Positions 53,182 to 61,320 of a DNA stretch of 64,000 nucleotides are shown here, piece by piece (within the stretch, counting starts at the first letter, position 1; the number at the start of each line of letters is the position of its first letter). This DNA comes from Streptomyces sp. A0958 (GTDB taxonomy: Bacteria; Actinomycetota; Actinomycetes; Streptomycetales; Streptomycetaceae): contig NZ_SSBK01000002.1 of the NCBI RefSeq assembly GCF_004795035.1, forward strand, positions 124,001-188,000. The letters run 5' to 3'. The notes beneath the pieces are model-generated. The model did not search any database and had not been told where the DNA came from. It was given only the letters and a program-made list of their open reading frames with translations. Made by a program: the position numbers and the translations under genes.

Positions 53182-53351
53182 GTCCTGGCCTCTCCGGTGG
53201 TGCGCTTCGGTCCCTCGTATGTCCGCTGAGCACCAACAGGAGGATGGCTCCGTTTATTCCTGGCCGACCCCGCCGCGGGCCGACGGCCGACCACGCCGCG
53301 GGCCGATGGGGTCGGCCGACGGCCGGCCACCGCGGGCCGGTGTTCGGCCCC

Positions 53352-54131
53352 TCAGCCCTTCTTCCCGTGCGCGTACGCGCGTCCGCTGCCCCAGCTCACC
53401 GGGGCCGGGGGCTCCTCGCGGTCGGCGAAGAGCGCGCCGAGCCTCGCGGCGAAGGCGGGGCGGTCGGCCAGGCGCAGGGCCTCGCGGACCGCGACCTGGT
53501 TCGCGGTGAGGACGGGCTTGCCGAGCGCCTCCTCCAGTTCGGGCAGGTGGGCGACGGTGTGCAGGGCCGTGTCGGGGAGCAGAATCGCCTGCGCTTCGGG
53601 GCGGTCGGCCGCCTCGGCCAGCTCCCGCAGCTGTTCCGGGCCCCATGCGGCGGCCTCGGCGGCGTCGGTGACGCCCGCCGCGTGGGTGGCGACCACCTCC
53701 ATGCCGGTCTCCCGGAGGAAGCCGGTGAAGTGCGCGGCGACGGCCTCGGGGTAGGTCGCGGCGACCGCGACGCGCTCCGCGCCCAGTTTGCGTACCGCGT
53801 GGACGAAGCCGATGGACGTGCTGGAGGCGGGCACGCCCGCCGCGCGGGCGAGGCCCGCGACCTGGTCGTGGGCGCCCTGCCACCCGTGCAGGAAGCTGCC
53901 GCCGTCGCAGGCCCAGACGATGGACTGGACGCCGGAGCGCTGCAGCTCCTCGATCCCGGCGGCGAGCCGGCCGGAGGTGCCCAGCTCGCGCAGGGCGTCC
54001 TCGCGGTAGGCGCCGTCCGGGCTCTCGGTGTGGTGGACGACGAGTCTGATGGTGCTGTCGAGAAGGATCTCCATGCGCGGGTAGTCGTCCTCGGCGAAGT
54101 GGCCCGGGTAGAGGAATCCGACGGTCGTCAT
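53352..54131 (-). CDS. Asp/Glu-racemase-family (maleate-isomerase-like) protein with one cysteine
   Basis: The 259-aa protein has the fold of maleate cis-trans isomerase and arylmalonate decarboxylase. The first catalytic Cys (Cys75 in WACDGGSF) is present, but the second Cys position is LPDTALH and the protein has no other cysteine. The ATG at 54131 follows AAAGG. It lies divergent from an Ehu-type importer. In ectoine-utilising bacteria a member of this family, EutA, accompanies the importer, so a role there is possible; substrate not determined. Confidence 0.87.
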   Translation of the reverse strand: MTTVGFLYPGHFAEDDYPRMEILLDSTIRLVVHHTESPDGAYREDALRELGTSGRLAAGIEELQRSGVQSIVWACDGGSFLHGWQGAHDQVAGLARAAGVPASSTSIGFVHAVRKLGAERVAVAATYPEAVAAHFTGFLRETGMEVVATHAAGVTDAAEAAAWGPEQLRELAEAADRPEAQAILLPDTALHTVAHLPELEEALGKPVLTANQVAVREALRLADRPAFAARLGALFADREEPPAPVSWGSGRAYAHGKKG

Positions 54132-54518
54132 GTCCACCCTTTCTCTGCACCTGGTCCTGCGCTGCGGCGGGTCAGCCGTCGCGCCCGCCGCGTGAACCCG
54201 CGGCGGCACTGACCGGTTTCCCCGCTCCTGTTCCAGTATTCCGCCATCCGCCCCGGATATCGCCTCGGGCCGGACCGGCCGGCAGCCGGACACGCCGCCG
54301 GGCGCATGAACGGCGGCCCGGCGGGAAGCCGTCGCGGTACGGGGACGGGGTAGCGGACATCCGGCGTAAACCCCGCCTATCGGCCTGCCACCGGACACGG
54401 GAAGGTCACCCTCCGGCCACCGTTCGATTACATGCGCTTTCTTCCTGCATAGACGCACGGGATCGGGCAGGCGCCAAGCCTGTCCGGACTGTTCGACCCC
54501 TTCAGGAGATTGCGAACC
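54132..54518. other. Divergent control region upstream of the Ehu-type importer
   Basis: 387 nt between the racemase-like gene and the binding-protein gene. I see no gene here; it must hold both promoters. The 54410-54470 part is AT-richer. No operator could be assigned with confidence. Confidence 0.45.
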
Positions 54519-55421
54519 ATGGCTGACTTCCCGAACCTGTCCCGCCGGGGATTTCTCAACCGATCGGCAGCGGTGGGCGGTCTGCTCGTCGTCCCCGGCC
54601 TGCTCGCCGCGTGCAGCAAGACCGGCTCCGACTCCGCCGACGGCGAGGGCGCGCTCGAAAAGCTCCGCAAGCAGGGGTTCGTGCGGGTCGCGTACGCGGA
54701 CGAGGCCCCGTACGGCTACATGGAGGGCAAGGAGCTCAAGGGCGAGGCCCCCGCGCTGCACCGGGAGATCTTCAAGGCGCTGGGCGTCGACGAGCTGAAG
54801 CCCACCCTCTCCGAGTGGGACGGCCTGATCCCCGGCCTCCAGGCCGGCAAGTACGACGTGGTCAGCGCCGGCATGGCGATCACCCCGGAGCGCTGCGCCA
54901 ACGCCCTGTTCTCGGAGCCCGAGTTCATCTCGCCGACCGCGCTGATGGTCAAGAAGGGCAACCCGAAGAAGGTCACCGACCTCGCGTCCGCGAAGGAGGC
55001 CGGCATCACCATCGGTGTGATGGCGGGCGCGGTCGAGGGCTCGTACGCCAAGGGCGCCGGCATCCCCGAGGGCAGGATCAAGACCTTGCAGAAGCCGCAG
55101 GACGGAGCGGACGCGGTCAAGGGCGGCCGGGTCGACGCGTTCCTGCTGACCGGCATCTCGCTGCGCTGGCTGGCCAAGACCAACGCGGGGACCGAGGTCA
55201 CCGAGGCGTTCCTGCCCGAGCTGGACGGCACGAAGCAGTACAGCCCCGGCGGGGCCGTCTTCCGCAAGGGCAACGAGGAGCTGCGGGACGCCTTCAACCG
55301 CGAGCTGAAGAAGATCGTCGCGGACAAGTCGCGCTATGTGGAGCTGCTTCGGGACTACGGCTTCGGGGCGACCGAGCTTCCGCCGGCGACCTTGAAGACG
55401 GCCGATCTGTGCAAGGGCTGA
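54519..55421 (+). CDS. ehuB: Amino-acid/ectoine-type ABC transporter binding lipoprotein (EhuB-like)
   Basis: The 300-aa protein is a family 3 solute-binding lipoprotein: twin-arginine-like signal SRRGFLNRS, lipobox with Cys32, then FVRVAYADEAPYGYMEG and WDGLIPGLQAGKYDVVSAGMAITPERC. The ATG at 54519 has CAGGAG 10 nt upstream. It heads a four-gene operon with two permeases and an ATPase. NCBI-type annotation of such Streptomyces clusters as ectoine/hydroxyectoine importers is from memory; polar amino acids are the alternative substrate. Confidence 0.88.
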   Translation: MADFPNLSRRGFLNRSAAVGGLLVVPGLLAACSKTGSDSADGEGALEKLRKQGFVRVAYADEAPYGYMEGKELKGEAPALHREIFKALGVDELKPTLSEWDGLIPGLQAGKYDVVSAGMAITPERCANALFSEPEFISPTALMVKKGNPKKVTDLASAKEAGITIGVMAGAVEGSYAKGAGIPEGRIKTLQKPQDGADAVKGGRVDAFLLTGISLRWLAKTNAGTEVTEAFLPELDGTKQYSPGGAVFRKGNEELRDAFNRELKKIVADKSRYVELLRDYGFGATELPPATLKTADLCKG

Positions 55422-55440
55422 CAGGGACGGTACCCACCGC

Positions 55441-56175
55441 ATGAATGATTTCTTCTCGGCCTTCGCCGACGATCTGCCGCAGCTGCGGTCCGGCCTGTGG
55501 GTGACCCTGGAGGCCACGGTCCTGGGCGCGCTGCTGGCCCTGCTCCTGTCGTTCGTCCTCGGCCTGATGTCGCTCAGCCGGCTCCTGCTGTCGCGCGGCG
55601 TCTCCCGCGTGGTCGTGGAGTTCTTCCGCGGCACCTCGCTGTACGTGCAGCTGTTCTGGCTGTACTACGCGATGCCGCCGCTGACCGGGTACGAACTGTC
55701 GCCGGTCGTCTGCGGGGTGCTGGCGTTCGGTCTGAACTACGGGGCGTACGGCGCCGAAGTGGTGCGCGGCGCGATCAACTCCGTACCGCGCGGGCAGTAC
55801 GAGGCGGCGCTCGCGCTGAACATGTCGCCGCTGCACCGGATGCGCAAGGTGATCCTGCCGCAGGCGTGGGTGCAGATGATCCCGTCGTTCACCAACCTGC
55901 TGATCCAGCTGCTGAAGGCGACCCCGCTGCTGTGGCTGATCTCGGCGGCGGACCTGATGACCGCCATCGAGAAGCTGCGCAGCCGTACGGGTGAGACCCT
56001 CACCGCTTACGTCACGCTCCTGGCCTGCTACTTCGTCCTGGCCTATGCGCTGACCCTGCTGATGAACCTGCTGGAGCGGTCCGCCAAGCGGCGGCTCGGG
56101 CTGGCAGCCGGCGGGAAGAGCCTGCTGAAGTCCCGCAGTGCCGTGACCGCCCAGGCCACCGGAGGTGCGCGGTGA
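55441..56175 (+). CDS. ehuC: Amino-acid/ectoine-type ABC permease (EhuC-like)
   Basis: The 244-aa protein is a His/Glu/Gln/Arg-type permease with about five membrane segments and the conserved EAALALNMSPLHRMRKVILPQAW loop that contacts the ATPase. The ATG at 55441 follows GGGACGG; it is 19 nt after ehuB. It overlaps ehuD by 4 nt (GTGA). Confidence 0.9.
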   Translation: MNDFFSAFADDLPQLRSGLWVTLEATVLGALLALLLSFVLGLMSLSRLLLSRGVSRVVVEFFRGTSLYVQLFWLYYAMPPLTGYELSPVVCGVLAFGLNYGAYGAEVVRGAINSVPRGQYEAALALNMSPLHRMRKVILPQAWVQMIPSFTNLLIQLLKATPLLWLISAADLMTAIEKLRSRTGETLTAYVTLLACYFVLAYALTLLMNLLERSAKRRLGLAAGGKSLLKSRSAVTAQATGGAR

Positions 56176-56816
56176 ACAGCGATTTCGACTGGGGCGCCGT
56201 CGGTGACGCGTTCCCCCTGCTGCTCAAGGGGTTCGAGACGACCCTGCTGGCCACGGTGCTCGGCACCCTGGTCGCCGCGGTGCTCGGGCTGGCCATCGCG
56301 GTCGCCGGGCGGGCGCCGTCCCGGCTGGTGACCGTGCCGGTCAAGGTGGTGATGGAGTTCATCCGCTCCACCCCGCTGCTGGTCCAACTGGTGGGCGCGG
56401 CAGCGCTGTTCACCTCGGTGGAGCCGCTGACCATCGGCATCGTGGTGCTGGGCGTCCACTACGCCACGTACACCTCCGAGGTGTACCGCGCCGGGATCGA
56501 CGGCGTGCCGAAGGGCCAGTGGGAGGCGTGCCGGGCGCTGTCGCTGACGCCCCGGCGGACCTGGCAGGCGGTGATCCTGCCGCAGGCGGTGCGCAACGTG
56601 CTGCCCGCGCTCGGCAACTACGCGATCTCCATGTTCAAGGAGACGCCCTTCCTCGCCGTGATCACGGTGCACGAAATGGTCTTCGAGGCCCGCAACTACG
56701 GGACCGAGCACTTCCGCTACACGGAGGTGTTCACCCTCGCCGGACTGATCTTCCTGGTGGCGAGCTACCCCACCTCGCTGTTGATGAGAAAGCTGGAGAA
56801 GCGCCTTGGCCACTGA
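56172..56816 (+). CDS. ehuD: Amino-acid/ectoine-type ABC permease (EhuD-like)
   Basis: The 214-aa protein is the partner permease: RSTPLLVQLVGAAALF and EACRALSLTPRRTWQAVILPQAVRN. The start is GTG inside the ehuC stop codon. It overlaps the ATPase gene by 11 nt. Confidence 0.9.
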   Translation: MNSDFDWGAVGDAFPLLLKGFETTLLATVLGTLVAAVLGLAIAVAGRAPSRLVTVPVKVVMEFIRSTPLLVQLVGAAALFTSVEPLTIGIVVLGVHYATYTSEVYRAGIDGVPKGQWEACRALSLTPRRTWQAVILPQAVRNVLPALGNYAISMFKETPFLAVITVHEMVFEARNYGTEHFRYTEVFTLAGLIFLVASYPTSLLMRKLEKRLGH

Positions 56817-57651
56817 CCCCCTGCAGAAGAACGCGGCCGCGGCCTCCGAGGCCGTCGTGCCGGTCGACACCTCCAAGGACGACGGGCGCCCGCTCGTCCG
56901 CTTCGACAAGGTCGTCAAGCGCTACGGCGACCATGTCGTCCTGGACCAGCTGGACTTCACGGTCGAGCGCGGCGAGCACGTCACCCTGATCGGGCCCAGC
57001 GGCTCGGGCAAGACGACGATCCTGCGGCTGCTGATGACCCTGGAGAGGGTCAGCGACGGCGTGATCTGGATCAACGGCGAACCGCTGACGCACACCCGGG
57101 CGGCGGACGGCTCGCTGAAGCCGGCGTCCGAGAAGCAGCTGCGGGTGGCCCGCCGGAGGATCGGCATGGTCTTCCAGCAGTTCAACCTCTTCCCGAACAT
57201 GAAGGTGCTCCAGAACATCACCGAGGCGCCGGTCAACGTGCTCGGCATGGACCGCGACAAGGCGGAGACCAGGGCCCGCGAGCTGCTGGACCTCGTCGGC
57301 CTGTCCGGCAAGGTCGACGCGCACCCCTCTCAGCTCTCCGGCGGCCAGCAGCAGCGCGTCGCGATCGCCCGGGCGCTGGCGATGGAGCCGGAGATCCTGC
57401 TCCTGGACGAGGTGACGTCGGCGCTCGACCCGGAGCTGGTGGCGGGGGTGCTGGAGCTGCTGAGCGACATCGCCAGGAACACCGACATCACGATGCTCTG
57501 CGTGACGCACGAGATGAACTTCGCCCGGGACGTCTCGGAGAAGGTGCTGATGTTCGACGCCGGACGGGTCGTGGAGTCCGGTTCGCCGGAGAAAATCTTC
57601 TCCGATCCCTCGCACGAACGCACGCGCGAATTCCTCAACGCGGTGCTGTGA
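56806..57651 (+). CDS. ehuA: Amino-acid/ectoine-type ABC ATPase (EhuA-like)
   Basis: The 281-aa protein has Walker A GPSGSGKTT, Q-loop QQFNLFPN, signature LSGGQQQR, Walker B LLLDEVTSALDP and the switch His (THE). The start is TTG at 56806, 5 nt after GGAGAAG. About 30 extra N-terminal residues precede the ATPase core. It is last in the operon and is followed by a hairpin. Confidence 0.93.
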   Translation: MATDPLQKNAAAASEAVVPVDTSKDDGRPLVRFDKVVKRYGDHVVLDQLDFTVERGEHVTLIGPSGSGKTTILRLLMTLERVSDGVIWINGEPLTHTRAADGSLKPASEKQLRVARRRIGMVFQQFNLFPNMKVLQNITEAPVNVLGMDRDKAETRARELLDLVGLSGKVDAHPSQLSGGQQQRVAIARALAMEPEILLLDEVTSALDPELVAGVLELLSDIARNTDITMLCVTHEMNFARDVSEKVLMFDAGRVVESGSPEKIFSDPSHERTREFLNAVL

Positions 57652-57681
57652 CCTCGGCATCCGTCGTCCGCTCATGACGTT

Positions 57682-57691
57682 GGCATATGCC
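57682..57691. promoter_or_regulatory. Palindrome shared with the primase/polymerase-like region
   Basis: GGCATATGCC, a perfect 10-bp palindrome between ehuA and the IclR gene, also occurs at 47585. It precedes the hairpin at 57696-57730. Confidence 0.35.
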
Positions 57692-57695
57692 GGAC

Positions 57696-57730
57696 GGGTG
57701 CGCCCCTGCTGACAGCACCGGGGCGCACCC
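57696..57730 (+). terminator. Terminator of the ehu operon
   Basis: GGGTGCGCCCC and GGGGCGCACCC form a perfect 11-bp stem with an inner TGCT/AGCA pairing, 45 nt after the ehuA stop. Confidence 0.75.
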
Positions 57731-57835
57731 ACAAGTCCGTGAGACCACCCCCTGAACAGGGCCGGGACGGCTATCGTGGTGGCGTGCCTCCGGCCGACAA
57801 GCCGGCCTCCGGTCACACCTGGTAGGGGGGAAACC

Positions 57836-58594
57836 GTGCCGTTGAAGCCCGAACCGACCGCGCCGTTCCACTCGGTGCAGTACGCCCTTCGCGTTCTCGA
57901 AACGGTCTCCAAGCACGGCAGTGGCGTGACGGACACCCAGATCTCCCGCGAGACGGGCCTGCCCGTCGGGCACCTCTCCGCCCTGCTGCTGACACTGCGC
58001 CGCGAGGGCTACGTGGAGCAGATCACCGACGGCGCGTACGTGATCGGCGCCTCGCTGCTGCTGCTCGGCTCGGGCGCGGCCCGCCGCCAGGCCCTGGAGG
58101 TCAAGCTCCAGCAGACCCTGGCCCAGCTGCGCGACTCGGTCGGCGCGGCGGTCTACATCAGCCGGTACGTGGACGGCGAGATCCGCGTCACGCAGTACGC
58201 CGACAGCCCGCACGCCCCCGCGGTCAACGAGTGGGTGGACTTCAGGTCGGCGGCGCACGCGTCGGCGATCGGCAAGTGCCTGCTCACCCAGCTCGACCAG
58301 AACGGGCGGCGCGACCACATCGCGCGGCACAAGACGGCCCGGCTGACCTCGCGGACGATCACCAACGAGAAGGTCCTCTTCTCCAAGCTGGACAGCCAGC
58401 CGGCGACGGTCCCGGTGCTCGACCTCCAGGAGTACGCGGTCGGCACGGTGTGCGCGGCGGTGCCGCTCACCGCCGGATCGGCGGCGGGCTGCCTGGCGCT
58501 GTCGATGCCGGTGGAGGACGCGCACCGGCTGCGCGCGGCGGCGGACACGCTGAACCGGCGCGCGGCCCCGGTGCTGCTGTCGCTGGCGCTGTAG
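57836..58594 (+). CDS. IclR-family regulator
   Basis: The 252-aa protein has an N-terminal winged helix (ALRVLETVSKHGSGVTDTQISRETGLPVGHLSALLLTLRREGYV) and a C-terminal IclR effector domain with FRSAAHASAIGKCLL. The start is GTG at 57836 after AGGGGGG; the frame is open upstream but without a site. It follows the ehu operon and probably controls it in response to the imported compound or its breakdown product. Confidence 0.92.
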   Translation: MPLKPEPTAPFHSVQYALRVLETVSKHGSGVTDTQISRETGLPVGHLSALLLTLRREGYVEQITDGAYVIGASLLLLGSGAARRQALEVKLQQTLAQLRDSVGAAVYISRYVDGEIRVTQYADSPHAPAVNEWVDFRSAAHASAIGKCLLTQLDQNGRRDHIARHKTARLTSRTITNEKVLFSKLDSQPATVPVLDLQEYAVGTVCAAVPLTAGSAAGCLALSMPVEDAHRLRAAADTLNRRAAPVLLSLAL

Positions 58595-58655
58595 AGCCCG
58601 AGCCGGGTGTGTCATCAGCACCCCTCGGGACCAGGTATTATTTTCGAGTCAGCAA

Positions 58656-58729
58656 GCGCCGCTAGCTCAGTTGGTTAGAGCAGCTGACTCTTAATCAGCG
58701 GGTCCGGGGTTCGAGTCCCTGGCGGCGCA
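58656..58729 (+). tRNA. tRNA-Lys (CTT), second copy
   Basis: Identical over 74 nt to the tRNA at 48374, with CTT anticodon at 58690-58692. Flanking similarity extends a few bases (GTCAGCA at the left, CAGAC at the right). Confidence 0.98.
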
Positions 58730-58734
58730 CAGAC

Positions 58735-58780
58735 AACGCACGAGGCGGTCTCCGTATCCACGGAGACCGCCTCGTGCGTT
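58735..58780. terminator. Terminator after the second tRNA-Lys
   Basis: A perfect 21-bp stem with a 4-nt loop (AACGCACGAGGCGG arm) begins 5 nt after the tRNA. Confidence 0.88.
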
Positions 58781-58799
58781 CTGCGCTGCCCTCAGGCAT

Positions 58800-58824
58800 G
58801 TACGTCTGTTTTACACGGACGTAC
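58800..58824. promoter_or_regulatory. Imperfect palindrome upstream of the MFS gene
   Basis: GTACGTC and GACGTAC arms surround a centre containing CTGTTTTAC. It is related to the operator-like palindrome at 58828-58848, so it may be a second binding site of the same repressor. Confidence 0.55.
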
Positions 58825-58853
58825 TAGACAGCTGTTTTAAACAGCCGTATATT
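58825..58853 (+). promoter_or_regulatory. MFS promoter with operator-like palindrome in its spacer
   Basis: A -35 TAGACA (58825-58830) and -10 TATATT (58848-58853) are 17 bp apart. The spacer is filled by GCTGTTT-T-AAACAGC (58831-58845), an operator-like palindrome. The -10 ends 7 nt before the ATG at 58861, so the transcript would be leaderless. Confidence 0.7.
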
Positions 58854-58860
58854 CCTTGGC

Positions 58861-60414
58861 ATGACGAATCCTCCGAGCACCACCGCCGCCGCATCCGGCG
58901 ACCTCGCCGGCCGTCGGGAGTGGACCGCCTTCGTGGTCCTGCTCCTCCCCCTCCTCCTGGTCTCGATGGACGTGTCCGTCCTCTTCTTCGCGATCCCGTC
59001 CATCGACCGGGACCTCGCCCCCAGCGCCACCCAGCAGCTGTGGATCTTCGATGTGTACGCCTTCGCCCTGGCAGGCCTGCTCATCACGATGGGCTCCCTC
59101 GGCGACCGCATCGGCCGCCGGAAGCTCCTGCTGATCGGGGCCGTCGCTTTCGGCGCCGCCTCGGTCTGCGCCGCCTACGCCAACAGCCCGGAGATGCTGA
59201 TCGCGGCCCGCGCGGTGCTCGGGATCGGCGGGGCGACGCTGATGCCCTCGACCATCGGCCTGGTGCGCAACATGTTCCGCAACGATCAGCAGCGCGCGAA
59301 GGCCATCGGCATCTGGTCGGGCGCCATGGCCGGCGGGGTCGCGCTCGGTTCGGTGCTCAGCGGTGTGATGCTGGAGCACTTCTGGTGGGGCTCGGTCTTC
59401 CTGATCAACGTGCCCGCGATGGCGCTGCTGCTGGTGCTCGTCCCCCTGCTGGTCCCGGAGTTCAAGGACCCGAAGCCCGGCCGCTTCGACTTCCTGAGCG
59501 TGCCGCTGTCGATGGGTACCGTCCTGCCGGTGGTCTACGGGATCAAGGAGAGCGCCGCCCACGGGCTCGACGCGGGGCGCGCCCTGATCATCGCCGCCGG
59601 GCTCGCCATCGGCTGGGTCTTCGTGCACCGGCAGCGCAGCCGGTCCGACGCGATGATCAGCCGGGAGCTGTTCCGGGGCCGCGGCTTCGGCGTCGGGATC
59701 GGGCTGAACGCCCTGGCCGCCTTCGCAATGATGGGCTCGGCCTTCTTCACCACCCAGTACCTGCAGTCGGTGCTCGGCATGAGCACGCTGGAGGCCGCGC
59801 TGTGGAGCCTGGCCCCGTCCCTGGCGGTGGGTGCCGCGGCGCCCGCGGCGACCGCGATCGGCCAGCGGACCCAGCGTGCGTACGTGGTCTGCGGCGGGTT
59901 CGTCGTCGGGGCGGCCGGCTTCGGCCTCTTCACGCTGGCCGGGACCGACTCGCTGGCCCTGCTGCTCATCGGATCGGGCGTGATGAGCAGCGGGATCGTC
60001 GCCGTGATGGCCATCGTCTCGGACCTGGCGATGACCTCCAGCCCCCCGGAGAAGGCCGGTGCGGCCGCCTCGCTCCTGGAGACCGGGCAGGAGTTCGGCG
60101 GTGCGATGGGCATGGCCCTGCTGGGCGCCGTCGCCACCGCGGTCTACCGGGCGGACATCCCCGCCTCGGCCCCCGACGTGGCCCGCAAGACCCTGGCGGG
60201 TGCGCTGACCACCGGTGACGACTCGCTGATCGCGATCGGCCGGGAGGCCTTCGTGCACAGCATGCGGTACGCCTCGGTGACCGGTTCGCTGATCCTGCTG
60301 ACGGGGGCCGTGCTGGCCGCGACCCTGCTGCGCCGGGCGACCCGTCCGGCACCCGCCGCCGAGGCACCGGCGGCCGAGGCGGCCGAGGCGCCCCAGGCCC
60401 CCGCGCGGGTCTGA
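58861..60414 (+). CDS. MFS exporter, DHA2 type with 14 membrane segments
   Basis: The 517-aa protein is a drug:H+ antiporter 2 family member: LLLVSMDVSVLFFAIPSI, GSLGDRIGRRKLLLIG and MPSTIGLVRNMF, with about 14 hydrophobic segments. It starts with no ribosome site, and the -10 box is 7 nt upstream, so it is probably leaderless. It is likely an exporter of a toxic compound or antibiotic. A TetR-type repressor is expected from the palindromes, but none is adjacent. Confidence 0.92.
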   Translation: MTNPPSTTAAASGDLAGRREWTAFVVLLLPLLLVSMDVSVLFFAIPSIDRDLAPSATQQLWIFDVYAFALAGLLITMGSLGDRIGRRKLLLIGAVAFGAASVCAAYANSPEMLIAARAVLGIGGATLMPSTIGLVRNMFRNDQQRAKAIGIWSGAMAGGVALGSVLSGVMLEHFWWGSVFLINVPAMALLLVLVPLLVPEFKDPKPGRFDFLSVPLSMGTVLPVVYGIKESAAHGLDAGRALIIAAGLAIGWVFVHRQRSRSDAMISRELFRGRGFGVGIGLNALAAFAMMGSAFFTTQYLQSVLGMSTLEAALWSLAPSLAVGAAAPAATAIGQRTQRAYVVCGGFVVGAAGFGLFTLAGTDSLALLLIGSGVMSSGIVAVMAIVSDLAMTSSPPEKAGAAASLLETGQEFGGAMGMALLGAVATAVYRADIPASAPDVARKTLAGALTTGDDSLIAIGREAFVHSMRYASVTGSLILLTGAVLAATLLRRATRPAPAAEAPAAEAAEAPQAPARV

Positions 60415-60440
60415 TCATGCCCTCGCCGGTGGCGACAGGG

Positions 60441-60479
60441 CGAACCCCGGGGCGGTGTCCCACACCACCCCGGGGTTCG
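60441..60479. terminator. Terminator after the MFS gene
   Basis: CGAACCCCGGGG and CCCCGGGGTTCG arms with near-complete inner pairing form a very strong hairpin 26 nt after the MFS stop, between convergent genes. Confidence 0.85.
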
Positions 60480-60480
60480 T

Positions 60481-60502
60481 CGTGCTGCCCGCCGGCAGCA
60501 CG
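60481..60502. terminator. Second hairpin after the MFS gene
   Basis: CGTGCTGCC-CGCC-GGCAGCACG is a perfect 9-bp stem immediately after the first terminator. Confidence 0.75.
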
Positions 60503-60540
60503 TCCGCTACGCCGTACGGGAGCCGGCGGAACGTCGGAAC

Positions 60541-60631
60541 GATCAGAACTGTACGGGCCGTCAGAACTGCACGGGCCGTCAGAACCGTACGAACCGTCAG
60601 AACTGCGCGAACGGTCAGAACTGCACGTCGG
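60541..60631. repeat. 18-bp tandem repeat overlapping the LPMO 3' end
   Basis: Five degenerate copies of GTCAGAACTGCACGGGCC (18 nt) run from 60541 to 60631. The last copy holds the stop codon and last codons of the LPMO gene, so the repeat appears to have grown from the gene end. Confidence 0.78.
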
Positions 60632-61205
60632 AGCACGCGTAGAACGCGTTGGCGGTGTCCGCGACGTTCCAGACGCTCAGGATGATGTGCTTCCCGGACT
60701 TCTGGGTGGGGATCGTGCCCTGCTGGGTCAGGGTCGCCGGGGGCTGCTTGCCACCGTAGGGAACCGTCATGAACGGCTGCGGCTCCAGGTCGGAACGCTT
60801 GAGCGGCTTGGTGGGGTCCCAGCCGTCCTTGGTGATGTAGTAGCGGAAGTCCGACGTGGCGTGCCGGGCGGTGAACTGCCAGCGGAAGCTGAAGCCCTGA
60901 CCGGCCGACACCTTGGTGGCGGGCCAGTTGCCACCGCGCGGGTCGTCGAGCTGCGCGAACTCGCCGTGGCCGCCGGAGCAGATCGCCCCGTCGGCGGGAC
61001 CGGCCGCCGGGAAGCCCTTGGGGCCCTCGACGCTCTGCGGCTCCCACTGGATGTTGCCGCAGCCCGTCACCGTGCCGTTGGCACACAGCTTCTGACGGCT
61101 GATCGGGTTGTCCGTGTAGCCGTGGCTGCTGGCGCTGCTGGTCGCGAACATCGAGACGCCCGCTACCGCAAGGCCCACCAGGGCCGCACTTGCCTTCATA
61201 CGCAT
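60615..61205 (-). CDS. Secreted chitin-active lytic polysaccharide monooxygenase (AA10)
   Basis: The 196-aa protein has a signal peptide ending SSASS before His28, the mature N-terminal His of the copper brace (HGYTDNP), and a second copper-site His (H115 in ARHATSDF). The AA10 single-domain layout (CBP21/chitin-binding protein type) is full length. It oxidatively cleaves chitin. The ATG at 61205 has GAGGAG 8 nt upstream. A dre element upstream points to DasR control with the hexosaminidase. Confidence 0.95.
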   Translation of the reverse strand: MRMKASAALVGLAVAGVSMFATSSASSHGYTDNPISRQKLCANGTVTGCGNIQWEPQSVEGPKGFPAAGPADGAICSGGHGEFAQLDDPRGGNWPATKVSAGQGFSFRWQFTARHATSDFRYYITKDGWDPTKPLKRSDLEPQPFMTVPYGGKQPPATLTQQGTIPTQKSGKHIILSVWNVADTANAFYACSDVQF

Positions 61206-61274
61206 TGCTGTCGCTCCTCGGATGCGTGGGGGGAGGGGGGATTCCATGAGCATTGCTGCGCGCGTGTGTCCTGC

Positions 61275-61285
61275 GGTCTAGACCA
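61275..61285 (-). promoter_or_regulatory. DasR-responsive (dre) element of the LPMO gene
   Basis: GGTCTAGACCA, containing a perfect GGTCTAGACC palindrome, matches the dre core at 11 of 12 positions and lies over the predicted transcription start. A degenerate second copy is at 61315-61325. Confidence 0.82.
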
Positions 61286-61291
61286 AGGCCT

Positions 61292-61320
61292 AGATTATTG
61301 ACGCGGCGTGAACATGTCCA
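61292..61320 (-). promoter_or_regulatory. Promoter of the LPMO gene
   Basis: On the minus strand -35 TGGACA (61320-61315) and -10 TAATCT (61297-61292) are 17 bp apart. The predicted start lies within the dre element. Confidence 0.7.

Noticed and set aside
48374..58729. Genomic island bounded by tRNA-Lys repeats
   Set aside because: No integrase, transposase or shift in composition; several genes (cdgA-like) look like core genes. Kept only as a structural observation.
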